NCBI GenBank assembly: GCA_964371945.1
Contig: CAYJPA010000004.1
Span: 1 to 64,000 of the forward strand
Direction of reading: 5' to 3'
Source: CAYJPA01 sp964371945
GTDB taxonomy: Bacteria > Chloroflexota > Chloroflexia > Thermomicrobiales > UBA6265
Length of the DNA stretch: 64,000 nt
Shown here: positions 35,106 through 43,202 of the stretch, in pieces
Layout of the letters: each line of letters starts with the position of its first letter
Position numbering within the stretch: position 1 is the stretch's first letter
Notes under the pieces: model-generated
The model's input: the letters and a program-made list of their open reading frames with translations, nothing else
Databases searched by the model: none
What the model was told of the DNA's origin: nothing
Made by a program: the position numbers and the translations under genes

Positions 35106-35504
35106 CTAGGTTGGTGGCCACGGATCGAGGAGGCGGTTCATTTTTTCGGTGTCGCCGATGCAGGTGAGCTCGACGATCTTGCCTGCCGCAACCCGGTAGA
35201 TGTCGCAACCGATCGCTTCCCACGGCTCGCCACGCCTGGTGCGCGCGGTCTCGGTCCAGGGCACTGATGCGCGATCGCCGTCGACAATCTTCGCGATGAT
35301 GTTGAACGTCAGGTCGACAAGTTGCGGTCCCGCCCAGGCGAAATAACCCCGGATTTCCGTTTTGCCGCGAAACGTGCCGTGGCCGGCGAAGGTCATAGTT
35401 GCGTCGTCCGCGATCTCGGCCAGCATCCCCTCGGGGTTGCCGGCAAGGTAGGCGTCGTAAAAGCGGTCGATCACCGCTCGAGTGGCGGCGGTTGTGTCGT
35501 CCAT
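35106..35504 (-). CDS. SnoaL/NTF2-like protein
   Basis: 132 residues with the cone-shaped NTF2-like fold: RAVIDRFYDAYLAGNPEGML, IADDATMTFAGHGTFRGKTE and AGKIVELTCIGDTEKMNRLL are the usual helix-strand pattern of SnoaL-like proteins, which include isomerases, cyclases and binding proteins. The ATG at 35504 has GGAG eight bases upstream. Last gene of a three-gene minus-strand operon with an LLM oxidoreductase and a HapK-like protein. It could catalyse an isomerisation or hydrolysis of the oxidoreductase product. Confidence 0.82.
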   Translation of the reverse strand: MDDTTAATRAVIDRFYDAYLAGNPEGMLAEIADDATMTFAGHGTFRGKTEIRGYFAWAGPQLVDLTFNIIAKIVDGDRASVPWTETARTRRGEPWEAIGCDIYRVAAGKIVELTCIGDTEKMNRLLDPWPPT

Positions 35505-35520
35505 GAAGCTCGCTCCAGAT

Positions 35521-36522
35521 TCAGAGACCGGCGAGGCGGGGCAGCACATCGGTCACCAGCAACTCTGCTGTTTCGATCGCGATGCCGGGCGGTCTCAGGT
35601 CGAAGATGAAATCCCGCATGCCGATTTCTAAGTAGGGCCGGAGACGTTGGAGCGCATCATCCGGTGTACCCCAGAGGCCGAATGTGCGCGCATTCTCGCC
35701 AAAGAACTCGCCGAGCCAGCGGCCGAAATCGCCTCGTTCGATGTAGCGTTCGATCGATACCCGCGCCCGCTCGCGATCGGTGCTGAGATGTGCCATCAGT
35801 GGAACGCAGATACGGATCTCCGCCGGATCTCGACCGGCCTCAACACAAAGCTCGTGCAAGCGAGCGCGGCGATCGACGATGAACGCGGGGTCCGGATTCG
35901 TGCCTAGAATCCAGCCGTCTCCATAGCGCACGATCGCGGAGAGAATTTGATCCGAGAACCCGCCAAACCAGATCGGAATCGGATCCGGTCGTGGGGCGAG
36001 ATAGGCACCTTCCAGTTTGTAATGGGCGCCATCGAAATCGACCGATTGCTCGGTCCAGAGCGCGCGCATGATCTCGATCGCTTCGCATGACTTTGCGTAC
36101 CGCTCCTGGCGCCGCTCGAACGGGATTCCGTGGGACAGATATTCCGGTTTGTTCCAGCCCGTTCCGGCGCCGAAGATCACGCGACCACCGCTGAGGGACG
36201 AAATCGTGGCAACGGTTTTGGCCAGATGGCTGGGGTGGCGGAGCGTGACGGGAGTCACTTCGGTGCCGAGTTTGACGCGACTCGTGATCGCCGCGAGGTA
36301 AGCGAGCGTCGCCCAGGCTTCGAGCGGTTCGTCACGGCCGGGCACGCCTTCGGAGGCGATGATCTCCTCGGCCGGCAACCGCGTGTGATCTTCAACCCAG
36401 AGCACGTCAAACCCGCCGTCGTCGGCAATCGCGGCGACCCGCCGGAGCAGCCCAGCGCGGTGATCGTGAGGAAATCCACCGTGGAGGACGGGCGCAAGAC
36501 CGCATCGGATGGGTGACGTCAT
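35521..36522 (-). CDS. LLM-class F420-dependent oxidoreductase
   Basis: 333 residues. TIM-barrel luciferase-like protein: ADDGGFDVLWVEDHTRLPAE, TSRVKLGTEVTPVTLRHPSH, GGRVIFGAGTGWNKPEYLSH (the G-x-G-x-G-W-N-x-x-E/P-Y/F form typical of F420-dependent members), and PIPIWFGGFSDQILSAIVRY. The start ATG follows the stop of the HapK-like gene directly (TAGATG). Likely reduces or oxidises a carbonyl or imine with F420 or FMN. Confidence 0.9.
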   Translation of the reverse strand: MTSPIRCGLAPVLHGGFPHDHRAGLLRRVAAIADDGGFDVLWVEDHTRLPAEEIIASEGVPGRDEPLEAWATLAYLAAITSRVKLGTEVTPVTLRHPSHLAKTVATISSLSGGRVIFGAGTGWNKPEYLSHGIPFERRQERYAKSCEAIEIMRALWTEQSVDFDGAHYKLEGAYLAPRPDPIPIWFGGFSDQILSAIVRYGDGWILGTNPDPAFIVDRRARLHELCVEAGRDPAEIRICVPLMAHLSTDRERARVSIERYIERGDFGRWLGEFFGENARTFGLWGTPDDALQRLRPYLEIGMRDFIFDLRPPGIAIETAELLVTDVLPRLAGL

Positions 36523-36834
36523 CTAGACGATTTCGTCGCCGTAGACGGCCACTGACTCACCGACCCGCGAGGACCACTGGGCGAAGAACTCTTCCATCCC
36601 GGGTGCGCCGGCAAGCTCCGCTTTGTATGCCTCGATGTCGGTCACGTCGACCCGTTCGATGTAGTCATACGGTGAAGGCGCCCCTTCGAGCGTTGCCGGT
36701 GTGCGTGCAACCACGTACGACTTGATTGTTTTGAGGGCGCGGGCCGTCGGATAGTCGACCTCGCGAACCCACTGCTCATAATTCTCGCCGGTGACGCCTT
36801 CGCGCAGCTTGTTCAAGAAGAAAACGACGGCCAT
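36523..36834 (-). CDS. REDY-like HapK family protein
   Basis: 103 residues. The sequence VVFFLNKLREGVTGENYEQW, VREVDYPTARALKTIKSYVV and SPYDYIERVDVTDIEAY matches the ferredoxin-like dimeric alpha-beta fold of HapK/REDY proteins, named from prodigiosin-type pathways but widespread in bacteria. No catalytic residues are agreed. AAAGGA lies nine bases before the ATG at 36834. First gene of the operon with the LLM oxidoreductase and SnoaL-like genes. Confidence 0.75.
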   Translation of the reverse strand: MAVVFFLNKLREGVTGENYEQWVREVDYPTARALKTIKSYVVARTPATLEGAPSPYDYIERVDVTDIEAYKAELAGAPGMEEFFAQWSSRVGESVAVYGDEIV

Positions 36835-37473
36835 CGAGTGGCATCCTTTCACAGCACAGTGGGACACATTCAGGACAGGTTTAGCTGTAATTCTACAACA
36901 GGCGATTTGTTTCAGAATGCAACAGCGTGCATTGGAGAAGCCGATGGGCGCCTAGATTGGGGCGGCGATATCCGTTTCGGTCAGTTGACCGCCATCACAC
37001 ATGTTGCACTCAAGAAATATGATAACGGCAAGAACGCGCGCTGGGCCCCGGAATTCAGCCTGACAAGTGGTCGCCAACTGACTGAAGTCGCCGCGGTTTG
37101 ATCGGCATCTGAGTCTTGGGATGTACCTCCACGAAGAAGGTCCAGCGACATGTAGGACGGGCTCACCGCAACCGGCGGTGTTCCAGAGCGAAGCCGTTGC
37201 CTGGGTGTGACGAGCGACAAGTCGGTGCTGGTGATTGATCAGGACCTATGCCACTTCGAACCGGGACTGGGCGACAGGATCAGATTGTGAAAGGCTTTGG
37301 CTGGGTCATATCAGCGTGGTTGCACCACAAGCGAGACAGACTGAGTCATGACTCCTGTGCTGCAATTCCGAAATGACTCCAGGCAAGTGGCAATCGCAGG
37401 AATTCCAACACAATTGTGGCGCAAACAAGACAACATTCTCGACGAATCCACGTTGTGAAGTGCGAACTTCATG
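36835..37473. other. Gene-free stretch
   Basis: About 640 bases with no convincing gene. Short open frames exist on both strands but have no ribosome binding sites and atypical composition. The right end (37474-37490) is a CTAGC repeat. The left end should contain the promoter of the HapK-like operon; no clear boxes were found. Confidence 0.55.
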
Positions 37474-37490
37474 GCTAGCGGCTAGCGGCT
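37474..37490. repeat. CTAGC repeat forming the end of the GNAT gene
   Basis: GCTAGCGGCTAGCGGCT, the same motif type as the cluster at 13481-13559. On the minus strand it supplies the last Ala-Ala-Ser-Arg codons and the TAG stop of the GNAT gene, so the repeat has replaced or defined its C-terminus. Confidence 0.7.
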
Positions 37491-38662
37491 CGATGCGCTC
37501 TCCACTCGCTGGCAAGCAGATCGAACACGCGGTCGCCGATGAACTCAGCGTTTTTGACGCCGCTCCAGGCGACACGGCCTGCCGAGCGATAGCCCTGCTT
37601 CAACAGAGCGGCGGCCGACCGCTCGTTGAACTCCCATACATATGAACGAACCATGTGCAGGCCGATCTGCTCGAACGCATAGTCGAGCAGAAGATGTTTC
37701 GCTTCGGTGCCGTAGCCCGCGCCGCGATAGTCTGGGCGGACGATCTCCGTCTCGGTCTCGGCCGTGCTTGAAATCCAATCGACCTCGATCAATCCGTTGG
37801 CTCCAATCACGATGTTATCCTCCCTGGTCACGATCGCGAACCGGATCCATTCGGGCGAGCTCTCCTCGGTGATCTTTCGATTCCAATGCCAGTACGAAAT
37901 CGCACTTCGAATGTGCCGGCCCTGATCGTGGAACGCTTCCGATTCCAGAGCGGAGCAGCGTGCAATCTCCTCGGCATCCGCTTGCTCGATTGGACGCAGA
38001 TAGAGCCGCTCACCGACAGCGAATGCGTTCTGCGGAATCGGATCAGGCCCCGCTCGCCAGGCTGGTAGGGCCGGCGATTTGACGATCCGGTCGACCGAGC
38101 CTTCGACCGCGGCGGGGGGTTGTCCTAGCTTTTCAAGCCATTTCGGATGCAGCGCTTCGTAGCAAATCAGATCCCGCCGCGTTCCGTTTCGCAGTTTCGC
38201 CTCGCGGAGCCGGTAGGCAAAGCGCATTCCAATTTTTGCTGCCGTCTGGATGAGCGGTTCGTCCCCTTCCTCGGCTTCGATCCAGACAACCATGAACTCC
38301 TGTTCATGCAAGAGCCATGGAACAATAATCTCGAGCATTTCCGCCCGGATATCGCTCGCTGTGGCGCCAAGAATCGGGTCCGCGTAGAGCGAGACCCAAC
38401 AAGAAATGCCGTCTTCGGCGCCATACTCGACCGATCCAGCAATCTTGTCATCCTCATGCCGGCAGGCAATCAGGCGGTAGAGCCGTCGCCGGCTGTTCCG
38501 CGGAACATCCTCCTTCAACTTCTCCTCGGCCAGATCTGACGAGGTTGGAAATGGTGATGGATTCCAGGCCCTGATCGACGCCGCATCGGCAAGCACTTGT
38601 CCACGAAGGTAGAGTGTTGGGCCGCTCAAGAACGATTTTGCGCCATTGGTCAGCAATTGCAT
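37475..38662 (-). CDS. Tandem GNAT acetyltransferase
   Basis: 395 residues made of two GNAT-like halves. The first (about 15-180) is degenerate: strands are seen (IACRHEDDKIAGSVEYGAED) but no clear R-x-x-G-x-G loop. The second (about 215-390) is a RimJ/RimL-like GNAT: LYLRPIEQADAEEIARCSAL at the start, then RPDYRGAGYGTEAKHLLLDY with the acetyl-CoA loop RGAGYG, and NERSAAALLKQGYRSAGRVA. It probably transfers acetyl to an alpha-amino group or small amine. The ATG at 38662 has AGGAT just upstream. The last four residues come from a CTAGC repeat. Divergent from the aldolase gene. Confidence 0.83.
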   Translation of the reverse strand: MQLLTNGAKSFLSGPTLYLRGQVLADAASIRAWNPSPFPTSSDLAEEKLKEDVPRNSRRRLYRLIACRHEDDKIAGSVEYGAEDGISCWVSLYADPILGATASDIRAEMLEIIVPWLLHEQEFMVVWIEAEEGDEPLIQTAAKIGMRFAYRLREAKLRNGTRRDLICYEALHPKWLEKLGQPPAAVEGSVDRIVKSPALPAWRAGPDPIPQNAFAVGERLYLRPIEQADAEEIARCSALESEAFHDQGRHIRSAISYWHWNRKITEESSPEWIRFAIVTREDNIVIGANGLIEVDWISSTAETETEIVRPDYRGAGYGTEAKHLLLDYAFEQIGLHMVRSYVWEFNERSAAALLKQGYRSAGRVAWSGVKNAEFIGDRVFDLLASEWRAHRAASR

Positions 38663-38846
38663 CTATCCTATCCGAATTAACCCAGTTGCCAAATTGCATC
38701 GAATCCGCGTCATTTCGTGCGAATAATCGTGGAACTGCCTCAGATCTTAGGTTATGCGCTCCGATCCAGCACGCGAAACCGGATACAATCGCCGCCTGAT
38801 CGACGCCAAGTCTCACCAATCGGTGGGCCGGGAAAGGAAACAACCG

Positions 38847-39683
38847 ATGCGCGCGAATCACGCCAAGCGGCGCTTAAAGGCCGGGGAGCCGTCTGTCGGC
38901 ACATGGCTCGGACTCCCCAGCCCGGAAGCAGCGGAATACGTTGCGACACTCGGATTCGACTGGCTCGTGGTCGATACCGAGCACAACGCGATCGATATCC
39001 GCACGCTCTCTCAGATGTTCGGCGTGATCGCGCACTCCGGTGTTGCGCCGATGGTGCGCATTCCGTGGAATTCGCCCGAAAACTTCAAACGAGTGCTCGA
39101 TGCCGGCGCCTGGGGGGTGGTTGTGCCGATGGTGAACAGCCGAGCCGAAGCGGAGCTCGCTGTCGAGGCCGCCAAGTTTCCGCCTAAGGGAAAGCGCAGC
39201 GTCGGAGGCGGCATTCCCGCCGTTCGCTTCAACACCACCGGCGGCGAGTATTTGCAGCGCGCCGACGAAGAGATCTTGATCGTGCTTCAGATTGAGCACA
39301 TCGTCGGGGTGGAGCACGCGGACGAGATTCTCAGCGTTCCGGGGGTCGACGCCTGCTTCATCGGCCCGAACGATCTGGCGGCCTCGATGGGAATCGGACT
39401 CGGGGTTCCGCTCGAAAGCAAAGACGAGCGACTCAATGAAGCGATCAAGGAGATTCGCGAAGCCTGTGTTAGAAACGGGGTTGCGCCCGGCATCCACACC
39501 TCCGGCGCGGCCGGAGTCAACCAGCGGATCGAGGAGGGATTCCAGTTCTTGGCGATGGCCAGCGAGCTTCGCTACCTCGTTTCCGGGTTGAACGAGGACA
39601 TCAAGGCATTGAATTGGAAGGCGTCACCTCGGTCTTCGGTTGCCGATGCAGCAGGAGAAGGCGGAACGGCTGTCCGCTACTAA
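38847..39683 (+). CDS. HpcH/HpaI-type aldolase
   Basis: 278 residues. Class II pyruvate aldolase of the HpaI/RhmA family: GEPSVGTWLGLPSPEAAEYV, GFDWLVVDTEHNAIDIRTLS with the base-type His, MVRIPWNSPENFKRVLDAGA, VPMVNSRAEAELAVEAAKFP, VLQIEHIVGVEHADEIL with a metal-binding Glu, and GVDACFIGPNDLAASMGIG with a metal-binding Asp. Such enzymes cleave 4-hydroxy-2-oxo acids to pyruvate and an aldehyde. The ATG at 38847 has AAAGGA upstream. It is followed after about 150 bases by a D-2-hydroxyacid dehydrogenase, which may reduce or oxidise a keto/hydroxy acid of the same pathway. Confidence 0.9.
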   Translation: MRANHAKRRLKAGEPSVGTWLGLPSPEAAEYVATLGFDWLVVDTEHNAIDIRTLSQMFGVIAHSGVAPMVRIPWNSPENFKRVLDAGAWGVVVPMVNSRAEAELAVEAAKFPPKGKRSVGGGIPAVRFNTTGGEYLQRADEEILIVLQIEHIVGVEHADEILSVPGVDACFIGPNDLAASMGIGLGVPLESKDERLNEAIKEIREACVRNGVAPGIHTSGAAGVNQRIEEGFQFLAMASELRYLVSGLNEDIKALNWKASPRSSVADAAGEGGTAVRY

Positions 39684-39699
39684 GAAGGTTGTTCGTGTT

Positions 39700-39730
39700 G
39701 AATGGCATGGCCGCACCGGCTGTGCCATTC
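39700..39730 (+). terminator. 14-pair hairpin between aldolase and dehydrogenase genes
   Basis: GAATGGCA and TGCCATTC form the base, TG/TG wobble pairs follow, then GCCG and CGGC around a CAC loop. It lies 16 bases after the aldolase stop. There is no T-tract, so termination may be partial. Confidence 0.45.
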
Positions 39731-39830
39731 TGCGGCTAAGATGAGTGCCAACGGATCACCGGTGGTTGATCGGACGATGCTTCGCTATTGAGCGTTTCGC
39801 CCGATCTTGGCGGAGAGGGGCGGGGAAACC

Positions 39831-40784
39831 GTGAAACTGGTCATTGCGACTGCCGAGGGCGAGCACGCGTTCGATGAGCTTTTCGGCAACATCCCAGATC
39901 TCGAGATCGTTCGGGTTGCGACCACCGCCGAAGCGCTGCCTCACATTGGCGACGCCGATGTCTTCTACGGTCGACCATCGGACGAGCTGGTTCAGGCCGC
40001 GCCCAACCTGAAGCTGATCCAGGCCCAGAGCGCGGGCGTCGATTTTTTGATGACCATGCCGGCCGTGGCGTCGTGCGCTGCCCCACTTGCGAATACCCGT
40101 GGCGCGCATGCGCCGTCGATCGCTGAGCACGCATTCGCTCTCTTGCTTGCGCTAACGCGGGTACTGCCCACGGCATTCAAGTGGCAGTCGGAAAAGTATT
40201 GGGCGAGAGGAGAAGGGTACCGGCTACCGAAGGAGATCATGGGTAGCACCATGGGGATCATCGGCTACGGAGCGATTGGCAAGGCCATCGCCCAACGGGC
40301 CGTCGGATTCGGCATGAAGGTGATCGCGGTCGACGTCTATCCGGCTTCGAACGTTGCCTATGTCGACGAGGTCTGGCCGATCAGCCGGTTGCATGACCTG
40401 ATGAGCCAATCCGATGTCGTCGCGATCGCCGCGCCTTACACGAAGGAATCGCGTCATCTGCTTGACGCCGCGGCGTTCGCGGCAATGAAGCCTGGCGGCT
40501 TTTTGATCGCGGTATCGCGCGGCGGCATCATTGACGAAGCCGCGTTGCTCGATGCGCTCAACTCCGGCCATGTGGCCGGCGCCGGGATTGACGTAAGCGA
40601 GACCGAACCGTGGGATGCAACAAGCCCATTCTGGGATCTGCCGAATGTCGTGGTCACGCCCCACCTGGCGGGTTCTTCAACGCAAAAAGAGCGGCGCTGC
40701 GCCGAAATTCTGCGCGAAAACATCCTCCGGCTTCAGCGAGGTGAAGAGCTCATTAATCTCGTCGATAAACAAGCGGGCTTTTAG
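39831..40784 (+). CDS. D-2-hydroxyacid dehydrogenase (NAD-dependent)
   Basis: 317 residues. The Rossmann motif GIIGYGAIGKAIAQRAVGFG binds NAD. The catalytic residues are recognisable: Arg in LIAVSRGGIIDEAALL, Glu in GIDVSETEPW and the acid-base His in VVVTPHLAGSS. The substrate domain carries LIQAQSAGVDFLM and the SIAEHAFALLLALTR helix. It interconverts 2-keto and D-2-hydroxy acids. The GTG at 39831, just after a GGGG-rich site, gives a standard MKLVIATAEG start; an upstream TTG would add 8 residues. Confidence 0.92.
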   Translation: MKLVIATAEGEHAFDELFGNIPDLEIVRVATTAEALPHIGDADVFYGRPSDELVQAAPNLKLIQAQSAGVDFLMTMPAVASCAAPLANTRGAHAPSIAEHAFALLLALTRVLPTAFKWQSEKYWARGEGYRLPKEIMGSTMGIIGYGAIGKAIAQRAVGFGMKVIAVDVYPASNVAYVDEVWPISRLHDLMSQSDVVAIAAPYTKESRHLLDAAAFAAMKPGGFLIAVSRGGIIDEAALLDALNSGHVAGAGIDVSETEPWDATSPFWDLPNVVVTPHLAGSSTQKERRCAEILRENILRLQRGEELINLVDKQAGF

Positions 40785-40793
40785 CCGGACGCA

Positions 40794-40821
40794 TTGACAT
40801 AGACCATTCGGATGGTAGGGT
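40794..40821 (+). promoter_or_regulatory. Promoter for the secreted cupin gene
   Basis: TTGACA at 40794-40799 and TAGGGT at 40816-40821 with a 16-base spacer, about 70 bases upstream of the ATG at 40891. The -35 box is perfect, the -10 box weak. Confidence 0.55.
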
Positions 40822-40890
40822 GAGCGGTACTATTCATTGTGACAGCGAGCATCTGCCGCCGGATGTCGACCGTTCGAGGAGGCTGACGTT

Positions 40891-42009
40891 ATGCGCCACA
40901 TCACCTGGATGCCCGATCAGGCGTTCCCGCGACGGATCGCTTTCGCCGCGATGCTGATCGCGGTCGCGGCGATCCCGATCGTTGGCGGCGTCGGTTCCGC
41001 GATTGCCCAGAACGCAACGCCCGTGGCGGATGGCACGGCTGAGCCGTTCGACCCAGACACCGAGAGCCACGAGCAGGTCGTGGCGCAGGGGCTTGCGATC
41101 TTCGACATTTCGCCCGCGATCTGGCGCGTGACAGAGCTCGAACTGCCGGCCGCGGAAGATGCCGCGCCGATCACCCGTGACGTTTCATTCCATGTACAGC
41201 TCGAGGGCACGACCGTCATCCGGAATGAAGTGACGACCAAGCGCGCGTTGATCGAGCCGGGTGAGGCGTACTTCTTCTCGGGCGGCGACCCTTACCTTAG
41301 CCAGACCGGCGGCACAGCAACATCACGGGCGTGGATCATCGAGTATCTGCCGGAAGACGCCAGCGATGACGACGCCGGCGGCACGGTCATCTACAAGTCG
41401 AGTCCGATTGGGGAGTTCCCGGACGGCGCTCGCGATCTGGAGCTCGTGCGGAACACGCTCTTTCCTGGCGAAGCGGCGCCATTCCCCGAACACGAAGGAT
41501 CGGCACTGGTGCTGGTCACATCGGGCTCAGTGATCGCGTCTGCCGGGGCCGGCGTGTCTGCCCTCAATGCCGGTGACGGACTGCTCCTTCCAGGCTCCGT
41601 AACGCTGACAAACAACGGTGATTCGCGGGCCACGTACGTCATTGTGATCATCGGTGGCAAGGTCGGGGAAGTGGGTACCGACAATGCCTCGGGTGGAGAC
41701 GAAGAAACGCCCGTGACTGAAGAGGCGACGCCATCGGCAACCGCCGAGTCGCAACCGACTGCCACAGCGACGCCGACGCAAGAGCCGCCTTCGAACGATA
41801 CCGACAGGGACGGCCTGACAAACGACGAGGAAGCGGCTCTTGGGACCGACCCAGCGAAACCGGACACCGACGACGATGGATTAGTCGATCGAATCGAGAT
41901 CGGCTACACCGATCCGTTGAATCCCGACACAGACGGCGATTCTTTCTTGGATGGGGATGAAGAGCTCATCTACGGCACCGATCCAAACGATCCGAATAGC
42001 AAACCGTAA
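40891..42009 (+). CDS. Secreted cupin-domain protein with thrombospondin type 3-like repeats
   Basis: 372 residues. A long signal peptide (about 1-40) contains AFAAMLIAVAAIPIVGGVGS and ends at AIAQNA. Two cupin-like halves follow (about 55-270), with beta-rich HVQLEGTTVIRNEVTTK, IEPGEAYFF and NAGDGLLLPGSVTLTN. A Thr/Pro/Ala-rich linker (about 275-305, ATPTQEPPSN) leads to three Asp-rich calcium-binding repeats: DTDRDGLTNDEEAALGTDP, DTDDDGLVDRIEIGYTDP and DTDGDSFLDGDEELIYGTDP. The protein should act outside the cell or at the wall and be calcium-dependent. No enzymatic residues are seen. GGAGG precedes the ATG; a strong terminator follows. Confidence 0.85.
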   Translation: MRHITWMPDQAFPRRIAFAAMLIAVAAIPIVGGVGSAIAQNATPVADGTAEPFDPDTESHEQVVAQGLAIFDISPAIWRVTELELPAAEDAAPITRDVSFHVQLEGTTVIRNEVTTKRALIEPGEAYFFSGGDPYLSQTGGTATSRAWIIEYLPEDASDDDAGGTVIYKSSPIGEFPDGARDLELVRNTLFPGEAAPFPEHEGSALVLVTSGSVIASAGAGVSALNAGDGLLLPGSVTLTNNGDSRATYVIVIIGGKVGEVGTDNASGGDEETPVTEEATPSATAESQPTATATPTQEPPSNDTDRDGLTNDEEAALGTDPAKPDTDDDGLVDRIEIGYTDPLNPDTDGDSFLDGDEELIYGTDPNDPNSKP

Positions 42010-42037
42010 CCTCAACCAAAGCTTGCGAATCACAGCG

Positions 42038-42075
42038 CGAGGGAAGGCGATCAACGCCTTCCCTCGTTTCGTTTC
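42038..42075 (+). terminator. Intrinsic terminator after the cupin gene
   Basis: A perfect 12-base stem (CGAGGGAAGGCG, loop ATCAA, CGCCTTCCCTCG) followed by TTTCGTTTC. It ends the transcript of the gene stopping at 42009. Confidence 0.85.
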
Positions 42076-42157
42076 GGCCCGGTCAATGGGCGGCACGGCA
42101 ATTGCGTCAAGCTGCCCGATTGAGCTGCGGTCGTTGATGTTTGAGGGAGTTGCCGCT

Positions 42158-43030
42158 ATGTCGCACAAGCGTTCGCACCGACTCGTGAAGGCGATGCCGT
42201 GGCTCGATACCGCCGCCGAAGCGCTGCAGAAGCTGGTTGCTCCGATCGCCGGCGAATCGGCGCCCAAACCACTCAAAGATGCGCTGGTCGGAGCCTGGCT
42301 TGGTCATCCGCTCCATCCCGCTTTCGTGCAACTCCCGATCGGATGCTGGACATCGGCCGCGATTCTCGATCTCTTCGGACATGAGGACTCGGCGGACCTG
42401 CTGGTCGGGCTAGGGCTTGCCGGTGCAGTAGGCGCCGCGGCGACGGGTGCGGCGCAATGGGTCGGCGCCGCGAGTGATGAGCGACCGCGGCGACTGGGCC
42501 TGTTGCATGCCGCCGTCAACAGCGCCGGCACCTTGCTTCATGCCGCCACATTCGCCGCCCGCTGTCGCGGCAATCGTGGTCAAGGTATTGCCTACTCGTT
42601 GCTTGGTCTCGGCGTCATCTCGATCGGCGCCCATTTGGGCGGTGAACTTTCGTATGACCTCGGCATCGGCGTCGACCACAACGCATTCACGACGCCGCTT
42701 GAAAAGTGGACCGATGTGCTCGCCGAAAGCGATCTGAAGCCCGGAAAGCCGAAACGAGTCGAGGTTGACGGTGTTGCGGTGATGCTCCTCGAGCACGAGG
42801 ATGGCATTCATGCCATCAGCGCGGTTTGTCCACATCTGTCCGGTCCGCTCGACGAAGGCGACATTGACGGTGAAACCGTAACATGTCCGTGGCATGGCTC
42901 TTCGTTCTGTCTGACTGATGGGAAGCTGCTCCACGGTCCGGCGACGGCCCCTGTAACCTCGTATGACGTCCGAGTCGATGGCGACCGCATCAAGATTAGA
43001 GCAGTTCGATTAGCGTCTGTCCTCCTTTGA
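42158..43030 (+). CDS. DUF2231-Rieske [2Fe-2S] fusion protein
   Basis: 290 residues. Residues 1-190 form a DUF2231 membrane domain: GAWLGHPLHPAFVQLPIGCW opens it and about four hydrophobic segments follow (ILDLFGHEDSADLLVGLGLA region, then LLGLGVISIGAHLGGELSYD). Residues about 195-285 are a Rieske domain with both ligand boxes, VCPHLSGPL (C-x-H) and CPWHGSSF (C-x-x-H), that bind one [2Fe-2S] cluster. The two ligand pairs are complete. It is likely a membrane-attached electron carrier. Partner enzymes are not evident nearby. GAGGGAG stands eight bases before the ATG at 42158; the open frame extends upstream without a ribosome site. Confidence 0.88.
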   Translation: MSHKRSHRLVKAMPWLDTAAEALQKLVAPIAGESAPKPLKDALVGAWLGHPLHPAFVQLPIGCWTSAAILDLFGHEDSADLLVGLGLAGAVGAAATGAAQWVGAASDERPRRLGLLHAAVNSAGTLLHAATFAARCRGNRGQGIAYSLLGLGVISIGAHLGGELSYDLGIGVDHNAFTTPLEKWTDVLAESDLKPGKPKRVEVDGVAVMLLEHEDGIHAISAVCPHLSGPLDEGDIDGETVTCPWHGSSFCLTDGKLLHGPATAPVTSYDVRVDGDRIKIRAVRLASVLL

Positions 43031-43202
43031 TCCGGTTCAGGCGTGGGGATCATCGTGTAAACGCACGACTTGTCCGGCCCGCCTCGAGGGTCCTGACCGG
43101 ACTATGAACGATATTCCGGGCCGCCGAAATCTCCAGTCATGCCGCTTTCAATAAGGAGCGGTAGACTGACGGTCTGTGTCGAACCGCTCAGAGGAGAAGC
43201 TC

